This document shows, one piece after another, positions 8,792 to 21,568 of a DNA stretch of 64,000 nucleotides. Numbering within the stretch: the stretch's first letter is position 1; each line of letters begins with the position of its first letter. Origin of the DNA: Caenimonas soli (lineage in GTDB: Bacteria > Pseudomonadota > Gammaproteobacteria > Burkholderiales > Burkholderiaceae_C); contig NZ_JABJVV010000017.1 in the NCBI RefSeq assembly GCF_013155545.1, positions 60,455-124,454 on the forward strand. Direction: 5' to 3'. Both the position numbers and the translations under genes were made by a program. The notes under the pieces are model-generated. The model was given only the letters and a program-made list of their open reading frames with translations, did not search any database and had not been told where the DNA came from.

Positions 8792-8827
8792 GGCTCGGCG
8801 TTAACATCGGATGTTAATCGCCGAGCC
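8792..8827. promoter_or_regulatory. Long palindrome upstream of the bkd operon
   Basis: GGCTCGGCG (8792-8800) pairs with CGCCGAGCC (8819-8827). Inside, TTAACAT (8801-8807), a CGG spacer and ATGTTAA (8811-8817) form a second perfect dyad. The AT core within GC arms lies about 130 bases ahead of the bkdA1 start. No adjoining T-run marks it as a terminator. It looks like an operator for a dimeric regulator, but the protein is unknown. Confidence 0.5.
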
Positions 8828-8946
8828 TCACGGAGCAGGACAAATGCGTCCTCGACGTAGTCCACCTCCTACCCTCCGTAATCTCCTACCGAGGGCGTCT
8901 GCCAAGACCTACAAGCCTCACTGTCCCGCAGCCTTTAGATTGGCCT

Positions 8947-9165
8947 ATGACACGAAAGCGTCAAGCCAATCCGCCCATGGACCGCAAGCAGCCGCCCTCC
9001 AACAAAGAACGCTCGAACGATGCGGATCGCAGCGGCGCGGCTAGGCGCGCCCGGGACGGCCGCACGGGTGAAGGCGCGGAGAGCGCATTGGCGACCCTCA
9101 AGAGCATAGAGCGCGATCGCAAGCGCTCTCGGCCCGCCGACGACCCCTCCGATCGCTACACCTAG
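8947..9165 (+). CDS. Small hydrophilic hypothetical protein
   Basis: A 72-aa frame beginning at 8947 (a second ATG is at 8977, giving 62 aa). The product is almost entirely charged or polar: DRKQPPSNKERSNDADRSG..., then ALATLKSIERDRKRSRPADDPSD. It has no hydrophobic segment and is probably disordered. No SD sequence is evident. It stands alone between the bkd operon and the hydrolase gene. It could be a real small basic protein or chance; I do not recognise it. Confidence 0.3.
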   Translation: MTRKRQANPPMDRKQPPSNKERSNDADRSGAARRARDGRTGEGAESALATLKSIERDRKRSRPADDPSDRYT

Positions 9166-9269
9166 GCGCGGCTACCTACCCCCGGTCCTACAGCCTGTGC
9201 CCGATTCTCCGACGCTGATCTCGGAACGGGACCGCACACCGCAGCGATAGTGCCGGCTACGCTGCTTGC

Positions 9270-10049
9270 ATGCCAAAAATATCCTCCACGCATTCCCCGC
9301 GTCCTCCCGCGATTGCGTTGCTGGCCATTGAGCCGATGCGCGCCACCATCGATTTCTGCCTGTCGCTGTTGGGCCGCAAGCCGCGGGCCACAGGAGACGG
9401 CCATCCCGTGCTGGTGCTGCCGGGCCTGGCCGCCGGCGACTGGTCCACGCTGCGCCTGCGCCGCGTGCTGGATCGCGCCGGCTTCAAGACCAGCGAGTGG
9501 GGCATGGGCATAAACCGCGGGCCGCAAGGCGACTTTGACAAGTGGCTGGCAGGACTCGAGGCCAAGGTTCGCGAACTGCACGCGCAAAACGGGCGCAAGG
9601 TCAGCCTGGTCGGCTGGAGCCTGGGCGGCATCTACGCGCGCGAACTCGCCAAGCGGACTCCCGAGCTGGTGCGCCAGGTGGTCACGCTGGGCAGCCCCTT
9701 CGGCGCCCCCGGCGCCAGCCACGCCGGCGGCGTATTCAGGTTGCTGAACGCGGGCCACTCGCAGCTGACCCCGGCCCTGGAGCGGCGCCTGCGCAGGGAT
9801 CCGCCGGTGCCGACCACGGCCGTGTACAGCAAGACCGACGGCGTGGTGGCGTGGGAGGGCTGCACCGTGCGCGAGTCGGCCACCGCGGAGAATATCGAGG
9901 TGAGCTGCGTCAGCCACTGCGGCCTGGGCACGCATCCGCGGGTACTGCGCATCGTCGTGGACCGGCTCTCGCAGCCCCAAGGGCGCTGGCGCCCGTACCG
10001 CGAGGCCCGGCCCGCGAAGCCCCTACGGCTGGTGCCGCGCACCGTGTAG
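9270..10049 (+). CDS. Lipase-like alpha/beta hydrolase
   Basis: The 259-aa product has HPVLVLPGLAAGDWS (oxyanion region), nucleophile elbow VGWSLGG with SLVGWSLGGIYAREL, candidate acid in YSKTDGVVAW and candidate His in SHCGLGTHP. This layout resembles triacylglycerol-lipase/PGAP1-like esterases. There is no signal peptide, so it is probably cytoplasmic or membrane-associated. It runs in the same direction as the glutathione reductase gene 61 bases downstream, but a functional link is not obvious. Substrate unknown. Confidence 0.8.
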   Translation: MPKISSTHSPRPPAIALLAIEPMRATIDFCLSLLGRKPRATGDGHPVLVLPGLAAGDWSTLRLRRVLDRAGFKTSEWGMGINRGPQGDFDKWLAGLEAKVRELHAQNGRKVSLVGWSLGGIYARELAKRTPELVRQVVTLGSPFGAPGASHAGGVFRLLNAGHSQLTPALERRLRRDPPVPTTAVYSKTDGVVAWEGCTVRESATAENIEVSCVSHCGLGTHPRVLRIVVDRLSQPQGRWRPYREARPAKPLRLVPRTV

Positions 10050-10110
10050 CCGCGCGCGCGGTCGCGCTGTATTCGCGACAATGCCCCATCGATATTCAAT
10101 GGGGCGAAAC

Positions 10111-11478
10111 ATGCCGAATCACAGCTGCGATCTGTTCGTCATCGGTGCGGGCAGCGGCGGCGTCCGTGCCGCACGCATGGCGGCCCAGCGCGGCGCGCGG
10201 GTGGTGGTCGCCGAGGCCGCGGCGCTGGGCGGCACCTGTGTCAATGTGGGCTGCATTCCGAAGAAGCTCTATAGCTATGCCGCCCATTTCTCGGACGACT
10301 TCAGGGACGCGGCCGGCTTCGGCTGGCAAGCCGGGCAGCCCCGGTTCGACTGGGCGGTGCTGAAGGCGAACCGTTCCGCCGAGATCGCGCGCTTGAATGG
10401 CATCTACCAGAACCTGCTGGTCAGCGCTGGGGCGCAGATCGTGACGGGCTGGGCACAGCTGCAGGGCCCCCACACCGTTCAGGTGCAGACGGCCAAAGGC
10501 CAGGAAGTCTTTACGGCACGGCACATCCTGGTTGCGACCGGCGGCCGGCCCAGCGTACCGGCCTTTCCCGGCAGCGAGCACGTGGTGACCTCGGACAGCA
10601 TGTTCGACCTCGAACCGTTTCCCAAGCGTCTGCTGGTGGTGGGCGGCGGCTACATCGCCTGCGAGTTCGCTTCCATCTTCAACGGCCTGGGCTCCAAGGT
10701 CACGCAGCTGTATCGCGGCGAGCAGGTGCTGCGCGGCTTCGACGACGACGTGCGTAACTTCATCGCGCACGAGGTTCGCAAGCACGGCGTCGATCTGCGC
10801 ACCTGCATGGACGTCAAGAAGATCGAGAAAACCGCCGTCGGCTTGAACGTGACATTGACCGACGGCAGCTGCCTGGTCGCCGACACCGTGTTGTATGCCA
10901 CCGGGCGCATACCCAACGTCGATGGCCTGGGGCTGGAAGCCGCAGGCGTGGCGCAGAGCAGGCACGGCGCCATCGTGGTCGATCAGGGTTACCAGACGTC
11001 CGTGCCCTCGGTCCATGCGCTGGGCGATGTGACGGCGCGACTGCAGCTGACGCCGGTGGCGCTGGGCGAAGCCATGGTGCTGGTCGACCGCCTGTTCGGC
11101 GACGCGCAACGCAAGATGGGTTACGACTTCGTCCCCACGGCCGTGTTCACCCACCCGAACATCGGCACGGTGGGCTACGGCGAGCGCGAGGCGCGCAAGG
11201 TCTTCGGCGAGGTGACCATCTACCGTGCCGAATTCAGGGCGCTCAAGCACACCTTGAGCGGCAGTTCGGAACGCACGTTGATGAAGCTGGTGGTTGACGC
11301 CGCCACCGACCGCGTCGTCGGCCTGCACATGGTGGGCGCGGACGCCGGCGAAGTGGTGCAGGGCTTCGCCGTGGCGATGAAAGCCGGCGCGACCAAGGCC
11401 GTGTTCGACAGCACCATCGGCATCCACCCCACCGCGGCCGAAGAGTTCGTGACGATGCGCGAAGCGGTCGTGGCCTAG
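10111..11478 (+). CDS. gor: Glutathione-disulfide reductase
   Basis: A 455-aa flavoprotein that reduces GSSG with NADPH. Seen: FAD motif VIGAGSGGVRAA, redox disulfide in GGTCVNVGCIPKKLY, NADPH motif VGGGYIACEFASIF with the following Arg-containing YRGEQVLRGFD, ALGDVTARLQLTP, and the C-terminal dimer-contributed GIHPTAAEEFVTMR. CIPKK rather than CIPSK separates it from lipoamide dehydrogenase. Start set at 10111 (GGGGCGAAAC just upstream); the frame is open from 10081. Confidence 0.93.
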   Translation: MPNHSCDLFVIGAGSGGVRAARMAAQRGARVVVAEAAALGGTCVNVGCIPKKLYSYAAHFSDDFRDAAGFGWQAGQPRFDWAVLKANRSAEIARLNGIYQNLLVSAGAQIVTGWAQLQGPHTVQVQTAKGQEVFTARHILVATGGRPSVPAFPGSEHVVTSDSMFDLEPFPKRLLVVGGGYIACEFASIFNGLGSKVTQLYRGEQVLRGFDDDVRNFIAHEVRKHGVDLRTCMDVKKIEKTAVGLNVTLTDGSCLVADTVLYATGRIPNVDGLGLEAAGVAQSRHGAIVVDQGYQTSVPSVHALGDVTARLQLTPVALGEAMVLVDRLFGDAQRKMGYDFVPTAVFTHPNIGTVGYGEREARKVFGEVTIYRAEFRALKHTLSGSSERTLMKLVVDAATDRVVGLHMVGADAGEVVQGFAVAMKAGATKAVFDSTIGIHPTAAEEFVTMREAVVA

Positions 11479-11985
11479 CGTCGCGTCCGGCTACGCGAAA
11501 AAGAACAGCCCGCATGGTCGCGAGCGGTTCGCTGTGCGCTGCTGTTGCAAGCCTGCGTGTGGGCGGCGAAGCCGCGTGCGGGCGGACTGTGACGCGCGGT
11601 CAGCCCGTTCCGCGCCTTTTCAAGGCGCGCAAGCGGCGCCGGGGAACGGACTCGCGGGCTTCGGACTAATCGTGGACTGTCCTCGCACTCCGGAGAGGCC
11701 CGCGCGGGCGCAAAGCCTTGCCGCGAGGTGTTGGCGCGCGCCGAGGTGGATGGCGGATCAGGTCCGGCATGACAGGCGGGGGCGGTGCCTCGTGTCCGCG
11801 AAACATGCATCTAAGGCGTTATGGAAGAGGTCGAGAGCACGACGCGGTGGCAATTGGGTGCAAATGCAGTCTAAAGTGTTCTAGTCACTACCAAGGGCTC
11901 GCTGACAAGTGAAGCAATACCGGTCCTACAAAGATGGCAGCGCTGCAAGAGGAGCATGGGATTCATCTCTAGTGTGGGAGAGCCC
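11479..11985. other. Intergenic stretch between gor and murQ
   Basis: About 500 bases without a credible gene; open frames here lack SD sequences and coding-like composition. The one recognisable structure is a degenerate copy of the dispersed repeat at 11730-11774. The ~100 bases before 11986 are less GC-rich than the rest and probably hold the murQ promoter, but no clear -35/-10 pair could be picked. Confidence 0.5.
11730..11774 (+). repeat. Degenerate copy of dispersed intergenic hairpin repeat
   Basis: GTTGGCGCGC, then AGGTGGAT, CGGATCA, GTCCGG and ATGACA occur in the same order and nearly the same spacing as in the reverse complement of the copy at 63656-63717. The right-hand hairpin stem has mutated (TGGCGGATCAGGTCCGGCA), and the left-hand hairpin is absent. 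Confidence 0.55.
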
Positions 11986-13035
11986 ATGTCAGACGACAAA
12001 CGAAAGTCGCAAGGCCGGGACCGGCAACGCAGCAATGTTCATATCGAAGGGCGGGCGGCAATGAAGAGGGATTTCTCGCAACCCGTTCTCAAGCCGGTGC
12101 GCAAGGCCGCGCCGCAACCTGCCAAGCCCCTGCTCGATACCCGCCTCACCGAACAGCGCAATCCGCGCAGCACGCGCATCGATCAACTTTCCACGATCGA
12201 GATCGTCGATCTCGTCAACGCCGAGGACCGCATGGTCGCAGCCGCCGTGGGCGAGGAGCGCCAGCAGATCGCGCGCGCCATCGACCTGGCAGTGGATGCC
12301 TTCCGCAACGGCGGCCGTCTCATCTACGTCGGCGCCGGAACCTCCGGTCGGCTGGGCGTGCTCGACGCATCGGAGATGCCCCCTACCTACCGCACCGAGC
12401 CGGAGATGGTGCAGGGCATCATCGCCGGCGGCTTCGAGGCGCTGGTGCGCTCGCAGGAGGGCGCGGAAGACCACCCGGAAGACGGCGCCGCGGCCATCGA
12501 CGAGAAGGACATAGGCGCCAATGACTTCGTGCTGGGCATCGCCACCTCAGGGACCACGCCCTATGTGCACGGCGCGCTCAAGCGCGCGCGCGAACGCGGC
12601 GCACGCACCGGGTTTCTGCTGTGCACCTATCCGTCCGAGCAACTGATCAAGTCGCACGACGTGGTGATCGCTCCGCTGGTGGGCCCCGAGGTGATCACCG
12701 GGTCCACGCGCATGAAGGCCGGCACCGCCACCAAGATCATCCTGAACACCATCAGCACCGCGGCCATGGTGAAGATCGGCAAGGTCTACGGCAACCTGAT
12801 GGTGGACTTGCAGGTGACCTGCCAGAAGCTGCAGGACCGCGGCGAGCGCATCCTGATGGACACGCTGGGTGTCAAGCGCGAAGAAGCCAGCCGCCTGCTG
12901 GAAGAGTCGGGCGGCCATGTGAAGACGGCGATCGTGATGTCCAAGCTTTCGCTGGATGCCGACGAAGCGCGTCACCGCCTGGAAAGCGTGGGTGGCTCCA
13001 TCGCCGACGTCGTGGGCAACTTGCGGATCGGATAG
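11986..13035 (+). CDS. murQ: N-acetylmuramic acid 6-phosphate etherase
   Basis: Cleaves the lactyl ether of MurNAc-6-phosphate to give GlcNAc-6-phosphate and D-lactate in peptidoglycan recycling. The SIS fold shows VGAGTSGRLGVLDASEMPPTY with the catalytic Glu region, EGAEDHPEDG with the second acidic residue, GIATSGTTPYV, and GSTRMKAGTATKIILN. Start at 11986 is supported by GGGAG six bases before ATG. The 349-aa product then has a basic N-terminal extension of about 50 residues beyond the ~300-aa enzymes. An internal ATG at 12061 would shorten it. No anmK, murP or nagA neighbour is seen. Confidence 0.92.
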   Translation: MSDDKRKSQGRDRQRSNVHIEGRAAMKRDFSQPVLKPVRKAAPQPAKPLLDTRLTEQRNPRSTRIDQLSTIEIVDLVNAEDRMVAAAVGEERQQIARAIDLAVDAFRNGGRLIYVGAGTSGRLGVLDASEMPPTYRTEPEMVQGIIAGGFEALVRSQEGAEDHPEDGAAAIDEKDIGANDFVLGIATSGTTPYVHGALKRARERGARTGFLLCTYPSEQLIKSHDVVIAPLVGPEVITGSTRMKAGTATKIILNTISTAAMVKIGKVYGNLMVDLQVTCQKLQDRGERILMDTLGVKREEASRLLEESGGHVKTAIVMSKLSLDADEARHRLESVGGSIADVVGNLRIG

Positions 13036-13040
13036 CGCCC

Positions 13041-13364
13041 TCAGCTGAACGCGAACGGCATCCTATGCACAAACCCGATGGAAGGAAGCTGCACCAAGCC
13101 CCAGTGAAGCACCTTGCGCGGCGCCTGCGCCAACTTGCCGATCTCCTGCATGGCACATAGCTCCGCCGTGCTGAGGGCCTCGTCTGCGGTAGCCGAGATT
13201 TGCTCGCAGTGGCCTTGGCGCACGCTCTGCGCGTCGCAAAACGACCTGGGCCGCGTGCGCGAGATTCTGTACTCGCCCAGGTAGTGGTGGCCGAGTTCGC
13301 CCATGGGACAGGCATACGCCGCAATGTGATAGCCGTGGAAGGGTCCGGTGATCCGTTCGAGCAT
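13041..13364 (-). CDS. Conserved-looking small hypothetical protein
   Basis: Start at 13364 is fixed by a perfect GGAGG five bases ahead of ATG; the product is 107 aa. It is soluble with ITGPFHGYHIAAYACPMGELG near the start, four Cys residues, and a helical tail ALSTAELCAMQEIGKLAQ. I believe similar short proteins occur in Comamonadaceae, but I cannot name a domain. It converges on murQ, with only five bases between the stops. Confidence 0.7.
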   Translation of the reverse strand: MLERITGPFHGYHIAAYACPMGELGHHYLGEYRISRTRPRSFCDAQSVRQGHCEQISATADEALSTAELCAMQEIGKLAQAPRKVLHWGLVQLPSIGFVHRMPFAFS

Positions 13365-13485
13365 GTGGCCTCCTTGTTGTGCTGACCCATTCAGCACCCT
13401 TGCAGCTCAGCTGTGCGGCACATTCGGTCCGGAATTCATCGATACCGGCATTAGTCGAGTAGGACAACAGCCCCAGCGCTTGTGG

Positions 13486-14244
13486 TCACGCCTCAGGATC
13501 GGGGCTGGCGGTCTTGCCCAGCGCATCTTCCGAGGGGCGGAGCACGGTCAGCAAATCCGAAGTCGTGAGCAAGATGAGGTCGGCGCCTTCCCGGCGCAAT
13601 TCATCCTCGGTGCCGAAGCCGCAGAGCACGCCGACCGTTTGCGCGCCGGCCGCAACGCCCGTGCGTATGTCCATCGTCGTGTCGCCGATCATCAGGCAGC
13701 AAGCGGGCTCTACGCCCATTGCCTTGGCCGCGTACAGCAGCGGATCGGGATGCGGTTTCATGCGCCGCGTCGTCTGCGCGCCGACCACCGCGGCGAAGTG
13801 CTCGCGTACGCCGTAGTGCGTGAGGAACCTCTCGACACGCGGCGCGCCTCCCGTCGAGATCGTGCTCATCGGATAAAGCGCAGCCAGTGCCACCAGCATT
13901 TCCTGCACGCCGGCCATCATGTCGTGCGGAACCTCGTCCACGGCTTCGATGTTTCGCGTGTGGGCGGGGTCCGCGCCGCGCGCCCTGGCAGTGCGCAAGC
14001 GGGTGCGCAGGCGCGAGACCGGCACGTCGAGCCCCAGCCGGTCCAGCAGGGAGTACGCGGCGTTGACGGGTGTCTCGGCGCCCATCACGGTCTGGCGGGC
14101 CAGCCGCTCGGCCCGCCGCCCGCTCACCAGCGGCACCGCATCCAGCACCGCGGCGAGCTGCGCGACCAGGTGGTCGTCGGTGTCGGCGATGGTTCCGTCC
14201 ACGTCGAAGCAGAGCGCGCGGATGCGGGAGAGATCCAGGGCCAT
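13486..14244 (-). CDS. HAD-superfamily phosphatase (phosphoglycolate phosphatase-like)
   Basis: The 252-aa protein has HAD motif I DVDGTIADTDD (nucleophile Asp), motif II ISTGG, motif III Lys in RRMKPHPDPLLYAA, and motif IV MIGDTTMDIRTG. A helical cap domain between motifs I and II (residues about 20-110) places it in subfamily I with Gph/PpaX enzymes. The substrate is not identifiable. It stands alone, with about 120 bases on one side and 150 on the other. Confidence 0.85.
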   Translation of the reverse strand: MALDLSRIRALCFDVDGTIADTDDHLVAQLAAVLDAVPLVSGRRAERLARQTVMGAETPVNAAYSLLDRLGLDVPVSRLRTRLRTARARGADPAHTRNIEAVDEVPHDMMAGVQEMLVALAALYPMSTISTGGAPRVERFLTHYGVREHFAAVVGAQTTRRMKPHPDPLLYAAKAMGVEPACCLMIGDTTMDIRTGVAAGAQTVGVLCGFGTEDELRREGADLILLTTSDLLTVLRPSEDALGKTASPDPEA

Positions 14245-14394
14245 GGGACTCCATTCTGAACAAAAAAGAAGCCGCGCGTTCGCAGCTCAGCCGTCAGACG
14301 ACGCCGATAGCCCATTCGGGGTAACGGCTGACTGGGGTCAGCGTGGGCAGGAGCTAGGCTGCGAGCGGGGTTCGCCGAACCACGAGAGGACACC

Positions 14395-16548
14395 ATGCCC
14401 AAGACATTCCTGCACGCACTGATCACTCCCCTGCTTTTCCTGGCCCTCGGCTCGAGTGGATGGGCCTTGGCCGCCGACCCGCCATCGCGCGTGGCGCGGC
14501 TGGCATACGTCTCCGGTGGGGCGAGCTTTTCCCCCGGCGGCGAGCGCGACTGGGGCCGCGCCATCGTGAACCGTCCGCTGATCACGGGCGACCGCCTGTG
14601 GGTGGAGCGGGGCGCGCGTGCCGAACTGCAGCTTGGCGCCGCGGCCATCCGCGTGGGCGGAAGCACCAGCATGACGCTGTTGAATCTGAATGACCGTATT
14701 GCGCAGGTGGAACTTGAGCAAGGCACGTTGAATATCCGGGTGCGGCGCCTGGACCGCGGAGAGGTCTTTGAAGTCGCGACGCCCCATCTGGCCTACGTGA
14801 TCCGCCGGCCCGGCAGCTACCGGGTTCACGTCGACCCGGACGGCCAGTCCACCACCGTGACGGTGCGCACCGGGCTGGCCGAGGTCTACGGTGAAGGCCG
14901 GGCCTTCGTGGTGCGCGAGCGCCAGGCCTACCGCTTCTTCGACACCGGCCTGCGCAACTACCAGAGCTTCGCCTCGTGGCCAGTGGATGAATTCGATCAG
15001 TGGTCCAACCAGCGCGATCGCCGCTGGGACACCTCGCCATCGCGCCGCTACGTTTCGGCCGAGCTGATTGGCTACGAGGACCTGGACCAGCACGGCACGT
15101 GGCGCAAGCACCGCGAGTACGGCGATGTCTGGGTGCCGCGCCGGGTGGCCGCGGACTGGGCGCCGTACCGCGACGGCCACTGGGCCTGGATCGAGCCCTG
15201 GGGCTGGACCTGGGTCGACGAGGCGCCGTGGGGCTTCGCGCCCTCGCACTACGGCCGCTGGGCCCATGTCGACGGCGGCTGGGCCTGGGTGCCCGGCCCG
15301 TCGAAGGCTCGGCCGGTGTATGCGCCCGCCCTGGTTGCATTCGTCGCGGCCGGTAGCCAGCCATCGTCCGGCAGCGGCGGCGGTGCCGTGGGCTGGTTCC
15401 CGCTCGGTCCACGCGATGTCTACCGGCCCTCGTACACCGTGAGCCGCCAGTACTTCACCAACGTGAATACCAGCAACACCGTCATCACCCCAGTTAACGT
15501 CACCAATTACTACGACAACAGGAATGTGGGCAATGTGACCTATGCGAACCAGCAGGTTCCGGGCGCTGTGGTGGCGGTGCTTGCGGCCGCCTTCGCTCAA
15601 TCCAGGCCCGTCGCACGGGAGACGGTGCGGGTGGACCGCGAGATGGTGGCGCGCGCGCCGGTGGCGGCGGTCGCCCCGGTCGCCCCTGTGCAGGCCAGCG
15701 TCGTTGGCCCGGCGGCGGCGCCCAGCGCGCAGCCACCGGAACGTAGACGCTCGCGCCCGGCAGTGGCCCAGACGGCCCCGCCGCCGCCGCCCGTGCCTTT
15801 CGCCGCCAAGCAGAGCGCCCTCGCGGCAAATGCGGGCAAGCCGCTCGATACCGCCGCGGTGGCCGCGTTGACGCCGGCGCCGGCGGCGTCCGCGCCTGCC
15901 GTCAAGGTGGTGCCGGCTACGCAGCCTGTTGCCGCGCCCGCCAAGCCGGCGAGCGCACCCGAACCCGCACGTGCGGCGGTCGCGCCGCCGGCACGCCCGC
16001 CAGCTGCCGCCACCCCGGCCGCGCCGCCCACACCTGCACCCCCGGCCGCGCCGCAAGCGGCGGCGCCCGCCGCTGCGCCTCCCGCAACGGGTGCATCCCC
16101 GGCTCGCGACACGCGCAGGCAATCGCGCGAGGATGAGGGGCGTGCCGGCAGGCCCCAGCAGCAATCCCCGCCGCCTGGTGCGCCTGGAGAAGCACGCCCA
16201 GTAGCGCCGGCAGCGGCAAGTGCTGCATCGGCCGCGCGCCCGCCAGCCGCCGCAGCATCCGCGGCGCCGCAAGCCGCGCCACCAGCGCCCGTCGCTGCAC
16301 CGCCCGCAGCGGCTGCTTCGCCGCCGCGCGATGCACGAAGGCAAGGGCGCGACGACGACGAGCGTGGCGGCAGACGCCAGCAACAACCCCCGGCGCCCAG
16401 CGCAGTTTCGCCGGCCCCGCCCGCCACACCGGCTGCCCGCGCCGACAGCGCCGCCGCCCCGGCATCGGCCGCGGCGTCCGAGCGGCGCGGCGGCAGGAAT
16501 GCCGACGAACGGCGCCGCAACCGTGGGGAAGAAGAGCGCAAGCCGTAG
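14395..16548 (+). CDS. FecR-like/DUF6600 secreted protein with long Pro/Ala-rich tail
   Basis: A 717-aa protein. The signal peptide (residues 1-27, SSGWALAA) is followed by a FecR-type beta domain (SRVARLAYVSGGASFSPGG, LITGDRLWVERGARAEL). A Trp-rich DUF6600 region follows (HGTWRKHREYGDVWVPR, GHWAWIEPWGWTWVDEAPWGF, HYGRWAHVDGGWAWVPGP), each piece repeating an H-Y-x-W pattern. From about residue 400 the sequence is low-complexity Ala/Pro with charged patches such as RREDEGRAGR-like repeats. It is probably periplasmic or surface exposed. Function unknown. The DNA of the tail is strongly repetitive and a likely site of length variation. Confidence 0.85.
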   Translation: MPKTFLHALITPLLFLALGSSGWALAADPPSRVARLAYVSGGASFSPGGERDWGRAIVNRPLITGDRLWVERGARAELQLGAAAIRVGGSTSMTLLNLNDRIAQVELEQGTLNIRVRRLDRGEVFEVATPHLAYVIRRPGSYRVHVDPDGQSTTVTVRTGLAEVYGEGRAFVVRERQAYRFFDTGLRNYQSFASWPVDEFDQWSNQRDRRWDTSPSRRYVSAELIGYEDLDQHGTWRKHREYGDVWVPRRVAADWAPYRDGHWAWIEPWGWTWVDEAPWGFAPSHYGRWAHVDGGWAWVPGPSKARPVYAPALVAFVAAGSQPSSGSGGGAVGWFPLGPRDVYRPSYTVSRQYFTNVNTSNTVITPVNVTNYYDNRNVGNVTYANQQVPGAVVAVLAAAFAQSRPVARETVRVDREMVARAPVAAVAPVAPVQASVVGPAAAPSAQPPERRRSRPAVAQTAPPPPPVPFAAKQSALAANAGKPLDTAAVAALTPAPAASAPAVKVVPATQPVAAPAKPASAPEPARAAVAPPARPPAAATPAAPPTPAPPAAPQAAAPAAAPPATGASPARDTRRQSREDEGRAGRPQQQSPPPGAPGEARPVAPAAASAASAARPPAAAASAAPQAAPPAPVAAPPAAAASPPRDARRQGRDDDERGGRRQQQPPAPSAVSPAPPATPAARADSAAAPASAAASERRGGRNADERRRNRGEEERKP

Positions 16549-16557
16549 TCCAAGACG

Positions 16558-16591
16558 AAAAAAAGCCGCGTGGACCTGCGCCCACGCGGCT
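16558..16591 (-). terminator. Rho-independent terminator of the glycerol transport operon
   Basis: Stem AGCCGCGTGG (16564-16573) pairs perfectly with CCACGCGGCT (16582-16591) around an 8-base loop. Read on the minus strand it is followed by seven T residues (16558-16564). It ends transcripts coming from glpV. The stem alone may also slow plus-strand transcription from the DUF6600 gene. Confidence 0.85.
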
Positions 16592-16629
16592 CGAACCCAC
16601 TACAGAAAACTTTTCTTCAAGTCACGTGC

Positions 16630-18360
<1,731 letters not shown>

Positions 18361-18388
18361 GTCTTCTCCTTGGTGGTTGAAATAGAAA

Positions 18389-18697
18389 CTAGCCGCGGCG
18401 CATGATCAGCGCCAGGACGGCCATAGACGCCACGAAACTGATCCAGATGCTGGGTTCCTGCTCCAGCCCGAACCATGTGGTGAACTTCCCTGCCAGCCCG
18501 ATAAAGGCCAGGTTGATGTAGCCCGCGGTGAGCAGGCCGATGAAGAGCCGGTCGCCGCGGGTGGTGGCGATCGGCAGGAACCCCTTGCGCATCGTGGTGG
18601 GGGACTTGAGCTCCCACACCGTCATCCCTGCGAGCATCAGCCCGATGCAGGTGAAGAAAACCGTTACCGGCGTGGTCCAGACCATCCAGTCGAACAT
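18389..18697 (-). CDS. DUF2160 small membrane protein of the glycerol ABC system
   Basis: A 102-aa protein with three likely membrane spans (VFFTCIGLMLAGMTVW, LFIGLLTAGYINLAFIGLAG, SIWISFVASMAVLALIM). DUF2160 proteins occur almost only inside glpSTPQV-type operons; the Rhizobium counterpart has, I believe, been called GlpU. The role is unknown, perhaps an accessory membrane subunit. Start at 18697 is preceded by AAGGAA. Confidence 0.85.
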   Translation of the reverse strand: MFDWMVWTTPVTVFFTCIGLMLAGMTVWELKSPTTMRKGFLPIATTRGDRLFIGLLTAGYINLAFIGLAGKFTTWFGLEQEPSIWISFVASMAVLALIMRRG

Positions 18698-18708
18698 TTT
18701 GAATTTCC

Positions 18709-21567
<2,859 letters not shown>

Positions 21568-21568
<1 letters not shown>

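Noticed and set aside
11534..11884. 116-codon frame between gor and murQ
   Set aside because: No SD, Arg/Ala-rich chance composition, and it runs through a degenerate repeat.
14326..14380. Small dyads GCTGAC-TGGG-GTCAGC and GGTTCG-C-CGAACC before the DUF6600 gene
   Set aside because: Stems of six bases are expected by chance in GC-rich DNA; no T-run and no repeat elsewhere in the window.
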